From contig JAJAYJ010000158.1 in the NCBI GenBank assembly GCA_026786275.1, positions 1 through 39,381 of the forward strand: DNA of 39,381 bases, given 5' to 3'. Position numbers and translations under genes: made by a program. The notes beneath the pieces are model-generated. The model saw nothing but the letters and a program-made list of their open reading frames with translations. It was not told the DNA's origin and ran no database searches. Origin of the DNA: Nocardioides sp. (GTDB lineage: Bacteria; Actinomycetota; Actinomycetes; Propionibacteriales; Nocardioidaceae). Below, one piece after another: positions 7,481 through 15,152 of the stretch (the first letter of the stretch is position 1; each line of letters opens with the position of its first letter).

Positions 7481-8451
7481 GGCTTGACGCAGCGCATCGC
7501 GGTCATCGGCGCGGACGCATCGGGCCGGAGGTGATCGACGCGATCCGGACGGTCCTCGACAGCCTCGCCGGGGCCCACTCCCTCGACCTCGTCTACGACG
7601 ACTTCGACTGGTCGTGCCGGCTGTACACCGAGGTCGGCGCGATGATGCCCGAGGACGGCCTGGACCAGCTGGCGCCGTACGGCGCGATCCTGCTCGGCGC
7701 GGTCGGCTGGCCCGGTGTGCCAGACCACGTGTCGCTGTGGGCCTGCTGATCCCGATCCGGCGCCACTTCCGGCAGTACGCAACCAGCGGCCGATGACGGT
7801 GTTCGAGGGCGTGGAGTCGCCGCTGCGCGGCGCGCGGCCGGGCGAGGTCGACCTGGTGGTCGTGCGAGAGAACGTTGAGGGCGAGTACTCCGAGGTCGGC
7901 GGCCGCATGAACCGCGGCTTCCCCGACGAGATGGCCGTGCCGGAGTCGATCTTCACCCGCGCCGGCGTCTCGCGGATCGCCGAGTACGCCTTCGACCTCG
8001 CCGCGCAGCGCACCGGCTACCTGACCTCGGCCACCAAGAGCAACGGGATCGTGCACACCCATGCCGTTGTGGGACGAGGTCGTCGCCTCGGTCGCCACGG
8101 GACACCCGGGCGTGCGCTGGGACGCCGAGCTCATCGACGCCCTCGCGGCGAAGGCAGTGCTCGAGCCGGAGCGCTTCGACGTGATCGTCGCGTCCACCCT
8201 GTTCGGCGACATCCTCAGCGACCTTACCGCCGCCGTTGCGGGCTCGATCGGCATCGCGCCGAGCGCCAACCTCGACCCGACGCGAGAGTTCCCGTCCATG
8301 TTCGAGCCGGTGCACGGGTCCGCGCCGGACATCGCCGGCAAGGGGGTCGCCAACCTCGTCGGCACGCCGTGGTCGGCGGTGATGATGCTCGACCACCTCG
8401 GTCACGGCGAGGCGGCGACCGCGCTGATGAACGCCGTGCGGGACTGTCTGC

Positions 8452-8498
8452 GCGACCCCGCGACCCCGCGACCCCGCGACCCCGCGACCCCGCGACCC
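8452..8498 (+). repeat. 8-bp tandem repeat GCGACCCC, five copies plus 7 bp
   Basis: Five exact head-to-tail copies of GCGACCCC and a sixth lacking its last base. Eight is not a multiple of three, so each copy gained or lost shifts the frame. The repeat lies exactly where the dehydrogenase reading frame changes, so it is probably one cause of its inactivation. Confidence 0.9.
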
Positions 8499-8533
8499 GC
8501 ACCGGCGACCTCGGCGGGAGCGCGTCGACCGTC

Positions 8534-8560
8534 GAGGTCACCGAGGTCACCGAGGTCACC
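8534..8560 (+). repeat. 9-bp tandem repeat GAGGTCACC, three copies
   Basis: Three exact copies in the same dehydrogenase remnant, reading as EVT EVT EVT in the frame that ends at 8590. Being in multiples of three it does not alter the frame. Confidence 0.85.
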
Positions 8561-8624
8561 GAGGTCGTCGTACGACGGGTGCGGGCCTAGCGCGGCCCCG
8601 CCCCTACCCACCGAGCCGGATGCT

Positions 8625-8678
8625 CCCTGACGAAATCGTCGTCATCCCGCCGCCCGAACGGCGACGATTTCGTCAGGG
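8625..8678. terminator. Hairpin with perfect 17-bp stem
   Basis: Left arm 8625-8641 (CCCTGACGAAATCGTCG) and right arm 8662-8678 are exact inverse complements, with a 20-nt loop. It lies 35 nt after the dehydrogenase stop and before a minus-strand gene fragment. There is no T-tract. It could be a bidirectional terminator, or the footprint of a small palindromic element, because the A/T-containing stem is unlike the neighbouring DNA. Confidence 0.6.
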
Positions 8679-8689
8679 GCTATCCACTC

Positions 8690-8815
8690 TCAGGCGCGGC
8701 GGGCGACCCCGACCGAGACCAGCGCCACCGTGGTGACGACCAGCACGCTCACGAAGGGACCGCGGGCCGCGGCCGTGCCCACTGCGGTGAAGACCAGCCC
8801 GACCACGGCGGAACG
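8690..8815 (-). pseudogene. 3' fragment of an integral membrane protein gene
   Basis: On the minus strand a frame ending in TGA at 8690 reads AVVGLVFTAVGTAAARGP and then FVSVLVVTTVALVSVGVARRA. These are two hydrophobic segments separated by RGP and closed by a basic tail, typical of the C-terminus of a polytopic membrane protein. There is no start codon, and the hydrophobic frame ends 12 bp from the tRNA fragment at 8827. It therefore seems to be the end of a gene cut at the island boundary. The family cannot be named from so little. Confidence 0.4.
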
Positions 8816-8826
8816 CCGCTGCGAGA

Positions 8827-8864
8827 AAGCGAAAGGTCACCAGTTCGACTCCGGCCTGGGGCAC
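8827..8864. repeat. Distal tRNA-Arg 3' fragment (att-like direct repeat)
   Basis: Same orientation as the tRNA gene and 36/38 identical to 4416-4453. It carries only the part from the anticodon loop onward, so it cannot encode a tRNA. It marks the far boundary of the 4.4-kb segment that contains the DASS transporter and the broken genes. Confidence 0.65.
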
Positions 8865-9431
8865 AGCGATCACACCGACACCCGCGGTGCAGCCGTGCGC
8901 TGCCCCGACGGGTGGGGGTCGATGGCCGGCAGAACCTGGCTTCTCGCGCCATCGAGCACCGCGGCGCAGGTCGGCCCGGAAGGGTGTGCCTCCGCCTCCG
9001 CGAGGCTTTGCGGATCAGCGACCAGCAGCCCGAACGCATCGACGCCGAGACGACCCCCGAGGGGGTCGACGGCGGCACCACCGAGGGAAACCCCATCGCC
9101 GGTGTCGAGATCGACGAGGCCCACAAGGACCGTGCGTCGAGCCCGACGACAACGCATTCGAGGTCGACGGGCCACAGGCCGGGCACGCCTGAGAGCGTCA
9201 CCCGGACGGCGTCGACCGGGCCCCGACACCGATTCCCGGGGTCTCTGGTCGCCGTCCGAGGTCGGTGCAGTACGTCGCAGCGCCCACCTCAGCGCGGGGG
9301 CGCGGGTCCGACCCTGGAATGAACGATCGAGGCGGCGCCCGCCACACCCGTTGGGGTCTGCTCCTAGGGTGGAGCACGTCACCCCGTGTCCGGGGGTCGT
9401 CACCCCGGGCGCCTCGACCCCAGGAGTCTGC
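8865..9431. other. Non-coding stretch upstream of the secreted propeller gene
   Basis: 567 bp in which I find no convincing gene on either strand; the open frames here are compositional. TAGGGT at 9366-9371 is a plausible -10 element for the gene at 9432, leaving a leader of about 55 nt. The leader includes the GC-rich pair CGGGGGTCGTCACCCCG, which may fold. Confidence 0.5.
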
Positions 9432-10457
9432 GTGTCCGTCCTCGCCCGCCGCGCTCCCTCGAGCCTGCGCGCACCCTCGCGGGTGCTCACCCTCGGGTCG
9501 GTGGCGCTCCTGGTGACCGGACTCCTCCTGGGCGGACCAGCCTCGGCCGACGTCCCGGCGGACCGGGCGGGCCCGGCGCCGACCGGCGTCGTGCAGCGGC
9601 TGGCGGCTCGCATGACCGTGACCCTGCCGCTGCCCGCAGGTTTCCAGCCCGAGGGGATCGCCACCGACGGCGCTCGGACCGCCTACCTCGGCTCTCGCAC
9701 CGACGGCGACATCTACCGGCTCAACCTGCGCACCGGCGGCGGCTCGGTGATCAGCCAGGGTCCGGGCACCCCGTCGCTGGGCATGAAGCTCGACGCCCGG
9801 GGCCGTCTCTTCGTGGCGGGCGGCACCGGCGGCGACGCCCGGGTCGTCAACACCAACACCGGGCGGGGCCCCAAGACCTACCAGCTCAGCCTCGGCACGT
9901 CCTTCGTCAACGACGTGCTGCTCACCCGGGGCGCGGTCTGGTTCACCGACTCCGCCGCGGCCCAGCTCTACCGGTTGCCGTTCCGCGAGGACGGCAAGCT
10001 GGCCAAGCCCGGGCAGGTCGAGACCCTGCCGCTCACCGGGGCGTGGCGGCAGAGCACCGGCAACAACGCGAACGGCATCGCGACCACCCCCGACGGCCGG
10101 GGCGTGCTGGTCATGAACTCCGCCGACGGCTTGCTGTATCGCGTCGACCCACGCACCGGCAACACGTCCGTGGTCGACACCGGGGGGGCTCTGGCCAACG
10201 GCGACGGCCTGCTGCGCGAGGGCCGCACGCTGTACGTCGTGCAGAACCGGCTCAACCAGATCGCCAAGCTGCGCCTCGACAAGTCGGGCTACCGCGCCAC
10301 CCGGCTCTCGACGATCACCTCGGCGACCTTCGACGTGCCCAGCACGATCGCACGCAACGGGGGCCGGCTCTACCTGCCCAACGCCCGGTTCACGACGCCG
10401 GCCACGACCGAGACGCCGTACGCCGTGAGCGGGCTGAAGATCAGGGCCCCGCGGTAG
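9432..10457 (+). CDS. Secreted beta-propeller (SMP-30/NHL-like) protein
   Basis: A 341-aa exported protein. The GTG at 9432 is preceded by CAGGAG five bases away. The N-terminus has a signal peptide: a basic start with arginines, the hydrophobic VLTLGSVALLVTGLLLG and a GGPASADV cleavage region at about residue 40. The mature part has repeated blade-like units (GIATDGARTAYLGSRTDGDIYRLN, GMKLDARGRLFVAGG, GIATTPDGRGVLVMNSADGLLYRVD) as in SMP-30/gluconolactonase or NHL propellers. It ends with YAVSGLKIRAPR. No metal-binding set can be assigned with certainty, so the substrate is unknown. It converges with the reductase gene, only 3 nt separating the stops. Confidence 0.78.
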   Translation: MSVLARRAPSSLRAPSRVLTLGSVALLVTGLLLGGPASADVPADRAGPAPTGVVQRLAARMTVTLPLPAGFQPEGIATDGARTAYLGSRTDGDIYRLNLRTGGGSVISQGPGTPSLGMKLDARGRLFVAGGTGGDARVVNTNTGRGPKTYQLSLGTSFVNDVLLTRGAVWFTDSAAAQLYRLPFREDGKLAKPGQVETLPLTGAWRQSTGNNANGIATTPDGRGVLVMNSADGLLYRVDPRTGNTSVVDTGGALANGDGLLREGRTLYVVQNRLNQIAKLRLDKSGYRATRLSTITSATFDVPSTIARNGGRLYLPNARFTTPATTETPYAVSGLKIRAPR

Positions 10458-10460
10458 CGG

Positions 10461-11654
10461 TCAGACCCCGACGACCTCGAAGGTGATCCCGGCGGCCACC
10501 AGGCGCCCCATCAGGTTCTCGCCCATCGCCTGCGCGGTCGTCACGCAGCCGGCGGTCGTCGGGTTGTCGTCGAAGGCCAGGCAGAGCGCCGACTCGGCCA
10601 GCATCTTCGCGGTCTCGCCGTAGCCCGGGTCGCCGCCAGAGACCCGGGTGTGGACCGTGCGACCGCCGCCCTCGCCCACGAAGTCGACGGTGAACCACGA
10701 CGCCTCACGCCGTGACTCATCGGGCCCCTCCCCCTGCTTGATCGCGCCGAGCAGCAGGTTGCGCACCGGCCGGACCTGGGCCGCGACCGCGACCGCGCTG
10801 ACGCCGAGCGCGCCGGCGGCGGCGTACCGCAGAGTCTTGGTGCCGGCGTAGTGCGTGTAGCGGAAGTCCGGACCGTACGACGCCAGCGCGGCCCCGCTGC
10901 GGGCCACCACCGCCGGGTCGATGGTCGGCATCGGCAGCAGCCAGAGGCCGAGAGCGGTGTCGCGCCGCGGCTTGCCGGCCACCGCTCGCGAACGCCGCCC
11001 CTCGGGACGGGGCTCGATCCGACGGCGCTGCCTGGCCGCCTCCGAGGACTGCCTGGCCCGGGAGAACACGCCCACCGCAGAGTGGAAGGTGCCACCCGAG
11101 AACATCCCGCTGGCGCGCACCACACCGCGTACGGTGACCGGCCCCGCCGCCTGCAGCTGCTGCACGGTGTACATCGCGCCCAGGTCGTGGGGGACCGAGT
11201 CGAAGCCGCACGCGTGCACGATCCGGGCCCCGGTGCGCTCGGCGGTGGCGTGGTGCGCGAGATACATCCGGTCCGCGAACTCCGGCTCACCGGTCAGGTC
11301 GACGTAGTCGGTGCCGGCCTCGGCGCACGCCGCCAGCAGCGGCTCGCCGAGCGTGAGGTAGGGCCCGACGGTGGTGACGAGCACCTTGGTGCGACCCACC
11401 AGGTCCGCCAGGGCCGCGTCGTCGGTGGTGTCGGCCTGCACCAGCTCGAGGTCGGCGAGCCGACCGTCGACGGCGACCAGCCGGTCCCGGACCCGCTCGA
11501 GCTTGTCCAGGCTGCGCCCGGCCAGAGCCCAGCGCAGGCCGGCGGGGGCGGTGCGGGCGAGGTAGTCGGCAGTCAAGCCGCCGGTGAACCCGGTGGCTCC
11601 GAACAGCACCAGGTCGAGGGGTCGGTCCGAGGTCTGCGGGGGCATGGCGACCAT
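10461..11654 (-). CDS. Saccharopine dehydrogenase-like / trans-acting enoyl reductase family
   Basis: A 397-aa NAD(P)-binding protein of the family that includes mycobacterial trans-acting enoyl reductases (phthiocerol and glycolipid synthesis) and saccharopine dehydrogenase-like oxidoreductases. The N-terminal Rossmann motif is DLVLFGATGFTGGLTADYLA. Next come RWALAGRSLDKLERV, VLVTTVGPYLTLGEPLLAACAEAGTDYVDLTGE and the HACGFDSVPHDLGA block typical of this family. A hydrophobic segment, AAGALGVSAVAVAAQV, lies at about residue 280 and probably associates with membrane. The C-terminus has the SWFTVDFVGEG...GDPGYGETAKMLAESALCL block. The start could be 11654 (MVAMPPQ) or 11645 (MPPQ). The substrate is not evident. 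Confidence 0.85.
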   Translation of the reverse strand: MVAMPPQTSDRPLDLVLFGATGFTGGLTADYLARTAPAGLRWALAGRSLDKLERVRDRLVAVDGRLADLELVQADTTDDAALADLVGRTKVLVTTVGPYLTLGEPLLAACAEAGTDYVDLTGEPEFADRMYLAHHATAERTGARIVHACGFDSVPHDLGAMYTVQQLQAAGPVTVRGVVRASGMFSGGTFHSAVGVFSRARQSSEAARQRRRIEPRPEGRRSRAVAGKPRRDTALGLWLLPMPTIDPAVVARSGAALASYGPDFRYTHYAGTKTLRYAAAGALGVSAVAVAAQVRPVRNLLLGAIKQGEGPDESRREASWFTVDFVGEGGGRTVHTRVSGGDPGYGETAKMLAESALCLAFDDNPTTAGCVTTAQAMGENLMGRLVAAGITFEVVGV

Positions 11655-11816
11655 CGTGGCACCCCCACCCCGGCGCGCTGGAACCGACCGCTCCACGTCG
11701 CCGTCCCGGGCGGTGTGCCCTCGTCCAGGTCTCCGTGCCCTGTCGACAGCCGCGGCTGGCGTCCGCCTCGTCAGAGCCTGCTTCGTTCGTCGCGCTGGCG
11801 CCGCGAGCGCCCGGCG

Positions 11817-11822
11817 TACCCT
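11817..11822 (+). promoter_or_regulatory. TACCCT -10 box, leaderless start
   Basis: Seven nt separate TACCCT from the ATG at 11830, and no Shine-Dalgarno is present. Confidence 0.5.
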
Positions 11823-11829
11823 GGAACGC

Positions 11830-12099
11830 ATGTGCCGCAACATCCGCCCGCTCAACAACTTCGAGCCGCCGGCCAGCAACGACGAGGTGCACGCCGCCGC
11901 GTTGCAGTACGTACGCAAGGTCGCCGGGACCACCAGGCCGTCGGCCGCCAACGAGGCCGTCTTCGATCAGGCCGTGCGCGAGATCGCGCACCTGACCCGG
12001 CACCTCGTCGACGACCTGGTGACCACGGCACCGCCCAAGGACCGCGCCTGCGAGGCCCAGAAGGCGCGGGCCCGCGCCGAGCTGCGATACGCGCGTTGA
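11830..12099 (+). CDS. DUF2277 family protein
   Basis: An 89-aa protein that begins MCRNIRPLNNFEPPAS and continues EVHAAALQYVRKVAGTTRPS, the hallmark of DUF2277. These are short actinobacterial proteins with a conserved N-terminal Met-Cys-Arg-Asn and an adjacent helical region. It ends APPKDRACEAQKARARAELRYAR, a basic helix. Biochemical function is not known to me. The ATG follows a -10-like TACCCT by 7 nt, so translation is probably leaderless. Its TGA overlaps a possible TTG start of the sirtuin gene (TTGA), so the two are likely cotranscribed and coupled. Confidence 0.88.
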   Translation: MCRNIRPLNNFEPPASNDEVHAAALQYVRKVAGTTRPSAANEAVFDQAVREIAHLTRHLVDDLVTTAPPKDRACEAQKARARAELRYAR

Positions 12100-12962
12100 G
12101 CAACTCCGGGCCCGGCTCCGTGCCCGCCGCCTCGTCCGACGCCTCGTACGAGGCCGCCCTGGGCCTGCTCGTCACCCGACCACTGGTGGTGCTGACCGGG
12201 GCCGGTCTGTCCACCGACTCCGGCATCCCGGACTATCGAGGTCCGGGCTCCTCGGCGCGGTCGCCGATGACGTACCAGGAGTTCGTGTCGGCTCCCGCGG
12301 CCCAGCAGCGCGACTGGGCCCGCAGCCACCTGGGCTGGGGCCGGATGCGGCACGCGGTGCCCAACCCCGGGCACTCGGCGCTCGCCCGGCTCGACCCCGA
12401 GCTGCTGATCACCCAGAACGTCGACGGCCTGCACGAGCAGGCCGGGTCGCGGCGGATGGTCGCGCTGCACGGTCGGATCGCCGACGTGGTCTGCCTGGAC
12501 TGCCGCACGATCTCCTCGCGGGTCGCCCTGCACGAGCGGCTGACCGGGCTCAACCCCGGCTTCGACCGGACCCACGCGTCCGTGCAGGCGCGCCCCGACG
12601 GCGACGTCGAGCTCGACGACACCTCCGGCTTCGTGCTGGCCGACTGCGAGGTCTGCGGTGGCGTTCTCAAGCCCGACGTGGTCTTCTTCGGCGAGAACGT
12701 GCCCGGACACCGCGTCGAGCGCTGCTACGCGGCCGTGGACGCGTTGGCCGGCAGCGGTGGTGCGCTGCTGGTCCTGGGCTCCAGCCTGACCGTGATGAGC
12801 GGGTTCCGGTTCGTGCGCCGGGCCGCCCAGATCGAGGTGCCGGTGGTGATCGTCAACCGCGGCAGCACCCGCGGTGACGCCCTCGCGGCCCACACCGTCC
12901 ACGCGGGTTGCTCGGCCTTCCTGGGTGCCCTGCTGTCGGCCGGGCGCAGCCTCGCCGGTTAG
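12096..12962 (+). CDS. Sir2-family NAD-dependent protein deacylase
   Basis: Sirtuins remove acyl groups from lysine using NAD+ and release nicotinamide and O-acyl-ADP-ribose. The protein (288 aa from TTG 12096) has VLTGAGLSTDSGIPDYRG for NAD binding, TQNVDGLHEQAG, the catalytic ALHG histidine, a four-cysteine zinc site (VCLDC and CEVCGG), KPDVVFFGENVP, GSSLTVMSGFRFV and VIVNRGSTRGD. Family landmarks are complete. A GTG at 12120 is an alternative start, but the TTG overlaps the stop of the DUF2277 gene by 4 nt. The region between the Cys pairs is long and fits the type found in actinobacteria and mitochondria-like sirtuins. It converges with the dtxR gene. Confidence 0.92.
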   Translation: MSNSGPGSVPAASSDASYEAALGLLVTRPLVVLTGAGLSTDSGIPDYRGPGSSARSPMTYQEFVSAPAAQQRDWARSHLGWGRMRHAVPNPGHSALARLDPELLITQNVDGLHEQAGSRRMVALHGRIADVVCLDCRTISSRVALHERLTGLNPGFDRTHASVQARPDGDVELDDTSGFVLADCEVCGGVLKPDVVFFGENVPGHRVERCYAAVDALAGSGGALLVLGSSLTVMSGFRFVRRAAQIEVPVVIVNRGSTRGDALAAHTVHAGCSAFLGALLSAGRSLAG

Positions 12963-12975
12963 GCGTGCGCCGGGG

Positions 12976-13032
12976 GTCGGGGGCTGCGGTCTGGCGCTGT
13001 CGTCGCCACGGCCCCCGGCCGCGGCCCCCGAC
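12976..13032. terminator. GC-rich hairpin between convergent sirtuin and dtxR genes
   Basis: GTCGGGGGC (12976-12984) is the exact inverse complement of GCCCCCGAC (13024-13032), with a further small palindrome GGCCGCGGCC inside the loop. Its place between two converging genes suggests a shared bidirectional terminator. There is no T-tract. Confidence 0.5.
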
Positions 13033-13044
13033 CGCGAAGGCGGG

Positions 13045-13731
13045 TCAGAGCTTCTTGACGAAGATGTGGTCGGCGGCCTCGGGGATGATCTCGGCCGTCT
13101 CGCCACCGGACCCGAGGAGCACGCCCTCGGGCGTGGCCACGACGGTGATCGTCTTGTCGGGCAGGGCACCAACACGACGCAGCGCGCTCATCAGGGCCTC
13201 GTCCTTCTGCATCTCCTCGGAGATCCGGGCCACCAGCACCCGGGCCTCCTCGGGCCCGGCAACCTCGCTCAGGGAGTGCACGCCCTCCATGAAGATCCCG
13301 CCGAGCTCGGTCTCCCCGAGCTCGTCGAGGCCGGGGATCGGGTTGCCGTAGGGCGAGGAGGTCGGGTGCTCGAGCAGCTCGACGAGACGACGCTCGACGC
13401 TCTCGGAGATCACGTGCTCCCAGCGGCAGGCCTCGACGTGGGCGAGCTCCCAGTCCAGCCCGATGACGTCGGTGAGCAGCCGCTCGGCCAGGCGGTGCTT
13501 GCGCATCACCCGGGTGGCGAGCCGGGCGCCGTCGTCGGTCAGCATCAGGTGGCGGTCGCCCTGCACGGTCACCAGCCCGTCGCGCTCCATCCGGGCCACG
13601 GTCTGCGAGACCGTCGGGCCGCTCTGGTGCAGACGCTCGGCGATCCTGGCCCGCAGCGGGACGATGCCCTCCTCGACCAGCTCGTAGATGGTCCGCAGGT
13701 ACATCTCGGTGGTGTCGATCAGGTCGCTCAC
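13045..13731 (-). CDS. dtxR: DtxR/IdeR iron-dependent transcriptional repressor
   Basis: A metal-dependent repressor that binds DNA with Fe(II) as corepressor and controls iron uptake and storage. With the GTG at 13731 the protein has 228 aa, and the metal ligands of DtxR fall at exactly the classical positions. Met10, Cys102, Glu105 and His106 form the primary site, and His79, Glu83 and His98 the ancillary site. This supports both the start and an iron rather than manganese (MntR) type. Domains are the winged helix (SGPTVSQTVARMERDGLV recognition helix, about 38-55), the dimerisation domain, and a C-terminal SH3-like domain ending IIPEAADHIFVKKL. AAGAAT lies 6 nt before the GTG, so the mRNA is probably leaderless. 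It is divergent from the photolyase gene 46 nt away. Confidence 0.95.
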   Translation of the reverse strand: MSDLIDTTEMYLRTIYELVEEGIVPLRARIAERLHQSGPTVSQTVARMERDGLVTVQGDRHLMLTDDGARLATRVMRKHRLAERLLTDVIGLDWELAHVEACRWEHVISESVERRLVELLEHPTSSPYGNPIPGLDELGETELGGIFMEGVHSLSEVAGPEEARVLVARISEEMQKDEALMSALRRVGALPDKTITVVATPEGVLLGSGGETAEIIPEAADHIFVKKL

Positions 13732-13737
13732 GGCCCC

Positions 13738-13743
13738 ATTCTT
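13738..13743 (-). promoter_or_regulatory. AAGAAT -10 box, leaderless start of dtxR
   Basis: TAAGAAT on the minus strand ends 6 nt before the GTG at 13731. It lies in the 46-bp gap shared with the photolyase gene. I see no DtxR-type operator palindrome in that gap. Confidence 0.5.
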
Positions 13744-13777
13744 ACCCATTGCCCGGTGGCCTGGCAGGGTGGAGCCG

Positions 13778-15142
13778 ATGGCCCCCTCGACCAGCCCCTC
13801 CAACTGCTCCGTGATGTGGTTCCGTCGCGACCTCCGACTGGGTGACAACCCGGCCCTGCTGCAGGCGTGCGCGGACGGCGCTGTGCTGCCCCTGTTCGTG
13901 CTCGATCCGGCCCTGTGGGGCCCGGCCGGCGACGTCCGCAAGGCCTACCTGGGGGCGTCGCTGCGCTCGCTGGACACCCAGCTGGGGCAGCAGCAGGCGG
14001 GCCTGAGCGTGGTGCGCGGCAACCCGGTACGACGGGTGCTGCTCGCGGCCCGGGCGGTCGGGGCGACCCGGGTGCACGTCGCCGCCGACCACGGGCCGTA
14101 CGGCCGGGTCCGCGACCAGGAGGTCGAGCGGACGCTGAGCGACGCCGGGATCGAGCTGGTCCGCACGGGTTCGCCGTACGCCGTGGCGCCCGGGCGGGTC
14201 ACCAACGGGTCTGGTGAGCCCTACAAGGTGTACACGCCGTTCTCGAAGGCGTGGTCCGCTCACGGCTGGCGGGCCCCCGTGGACCCGCCCACGGGGGCGA
14301 CCTGGCTGCAGCTCGACGACGACACGACCGAGATCCCCGACCCCGGGCTGCCCGCGGGTATCGAGCTGCCGGAGGCGGGCGAGGCGGCCGCCCACCGTCG
14401 GTGGCAGGAGTTCCTCGAGCGGGTCACCGACTACGACGAGGACCGCGACAAGCCGGGCGTCGACGGCACCTCACGCATGTCGGTGCACCTGAAGTGGGGC
14501 GAGATCCACCCGCGCACGATGCTGGCCGAGCTGTCCGGTCGCCGGGGCGTCGGGGTCGACACCTACCGCAAGGAGCTGGCCTGGCGGGAGTTCTACGCCG
14601 ATGTGCTCTTCGCGCAGCCGCGCACGGCCCGGGAGTATCTGAAGCCGGAGTTCGCGGCGATGAGCTACGACGAGCCGGGCGCACAGCTGGAGGCCTGGCA
14701 GCAGGGCCGCACCGGCTTCCCGATCGTGGACGCGGGCATGCGCCAGCTCCGCGCGACCGGCTGGATGCACAACCGGGTCCGGATGATCGTGGCCAGCTTC
14801 CTGGTCAAGGACCTGCACCTGGAGTGGCAGCACGGTGCGCGGCACTTCATGCGGTGGCTGGTCGACGGCGACCTGGCCTCCAACCAGCACGGCTGGCAGT
14901 GGACGGCCGGCTCGGGCACCGACGCCTCGCCGTTCTTCCGGGTCTTCAACCCCACCACCCAGGGCCGGAAGTTCGACCCGCGGGCCGAGTACGTGCGCCG
15001 CTGGGTGCCGGAGCTGGCCGACGCCGCGGACCCGCACGAGCCGAGCGCCGACGACCGCGACCTGGCCGGGTACCCCGCCCCGGTCGTGGATCACCAGCAG
15101 GAGCGCAACGAGGCGCTGAGCCGATGGGAGCAGATCAGGTGA
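13778..15142 (+). CDS. phr: Deoxyribodipyrimidine photolyase (class I type)
   Basis: Repairs UV-induced cyclobutane pyrimidine dimers with blue light, using FAD and an antenna cofactor. The 454-aa protein opens with VMWFRRDLRLGDNPAL, the antenna-domain start. The FAD domain contains VGVDTYRKELAWREFYADVL, TGFPIVDAGMRQLRATGWMHNRVRMIVASFL and DGDLASNQHGWQWTAGSGTDA, covering the FAD pocket and dimer-binding residues. It ends WVPELAD and YPAPVVDHQQERNEALSRW. Length is normal for bacterial CPD photolyases. GGAG sits 4 nt before the ATG. The downstream gene starts 10 nt after the stop, so they are probably one operon. Confidence 0.95.
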   Translation: MAPSTSPSNCSVMWFRRDLRLGDNPALLQACADGAVLPLFVLDPALWGPAGDVRKAYLGASLRSLDTQLGQQQAGLSVVRGNPVRRVLLAARAVGATRVHVAADHGPYGRVRDQEVERTLSDAGIELVRTGSPYAVAPGRVTNGSGEPYKVYTPFSKAWSAHGWRAPVDPPTGATWLQLDDDTTEIPDPGLPAGIELPEAGEAAAHRRWQEFLERVTDYDEDRDKPGVDGTSRMSVHLKWGEIHPRTMLAELSGRRGVGVDTYRKELAWREFYADVLFAQPRTAREYLKPEFAAMSYDEPGAQLEAWQQGRTGFPIVDAGMRQLRATGWMHNRVRMIVASFLVKDLHLEWQHGARHFMRWLVDGDLASNQHGWQWTAGSGTDASPFFRVFNPTTQGRKFDPRAEYVRRWVPELADAADPHEPSADDRDLAGYPAPVVDHQQERNEALSRWEQIR

Positions 15143-15152
15143 GCACCGCACG

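Larger units (their letters stand above)
7484..8590 (+). pseudogene. Tartrate/3-isopropylmalate dehydrogenase, multiply frameshifted
   Basis: A beta-decarboxylating dehydrogenase of the tartrate dehydrogenase/IPMDH family. Pieces in three frames fit together in order: TQRIAVIGAD, GPEVIDAIRTVL, YDDFDWSCRLYTEVGAMMPEDGL, ILLGAVGWPGVPDHVSLW, LLIPIRR, VVRENVEGEYSEVGGRM, then SATKSNGIVHT, WDEVVASV, IVASTLFGDILSD with the metal-binding Asp residues, and FEPVHGSAPDIAGKG. Single-base losses are needed near 7517, 7741 and 7781, an extra C near 8058-8060, and a frame change inside the 8-bp repeat at 8452-8498. The C-terminal RTGDLGGSASTVEVTE then reads to TAG at 8590. The TTG start at 7484 follows the transporter stop by 3 nt. 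Five independent lesions make a dead gene more likely than read error. Confidence 0.88.

Noticed and set aside
5882..8365. Open frame of over 800 codons on the minus strand opposite the DASS transporter and dehydrogenase
   Set aside because: Its protein is a charged low-complexity shadow; the plus strand carries SNT motifs and dehydrogenase motifs.
8865..9431. Open frames on both strands in the gap before the secreted propeller gene
   Set aside because: Neither strand gives recognisable domains or a ribosome binding site, and the frames on opposite strands are equally open.
10851..12095. Possible long N-terminal extension of the sirtuin
   Set aside because: It overlaps the reductase gene on the other strand and the DUF2277 gene, and shows no domain. 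Sirtuin length is normal from the TTG or GTG at 12096 or 12120.
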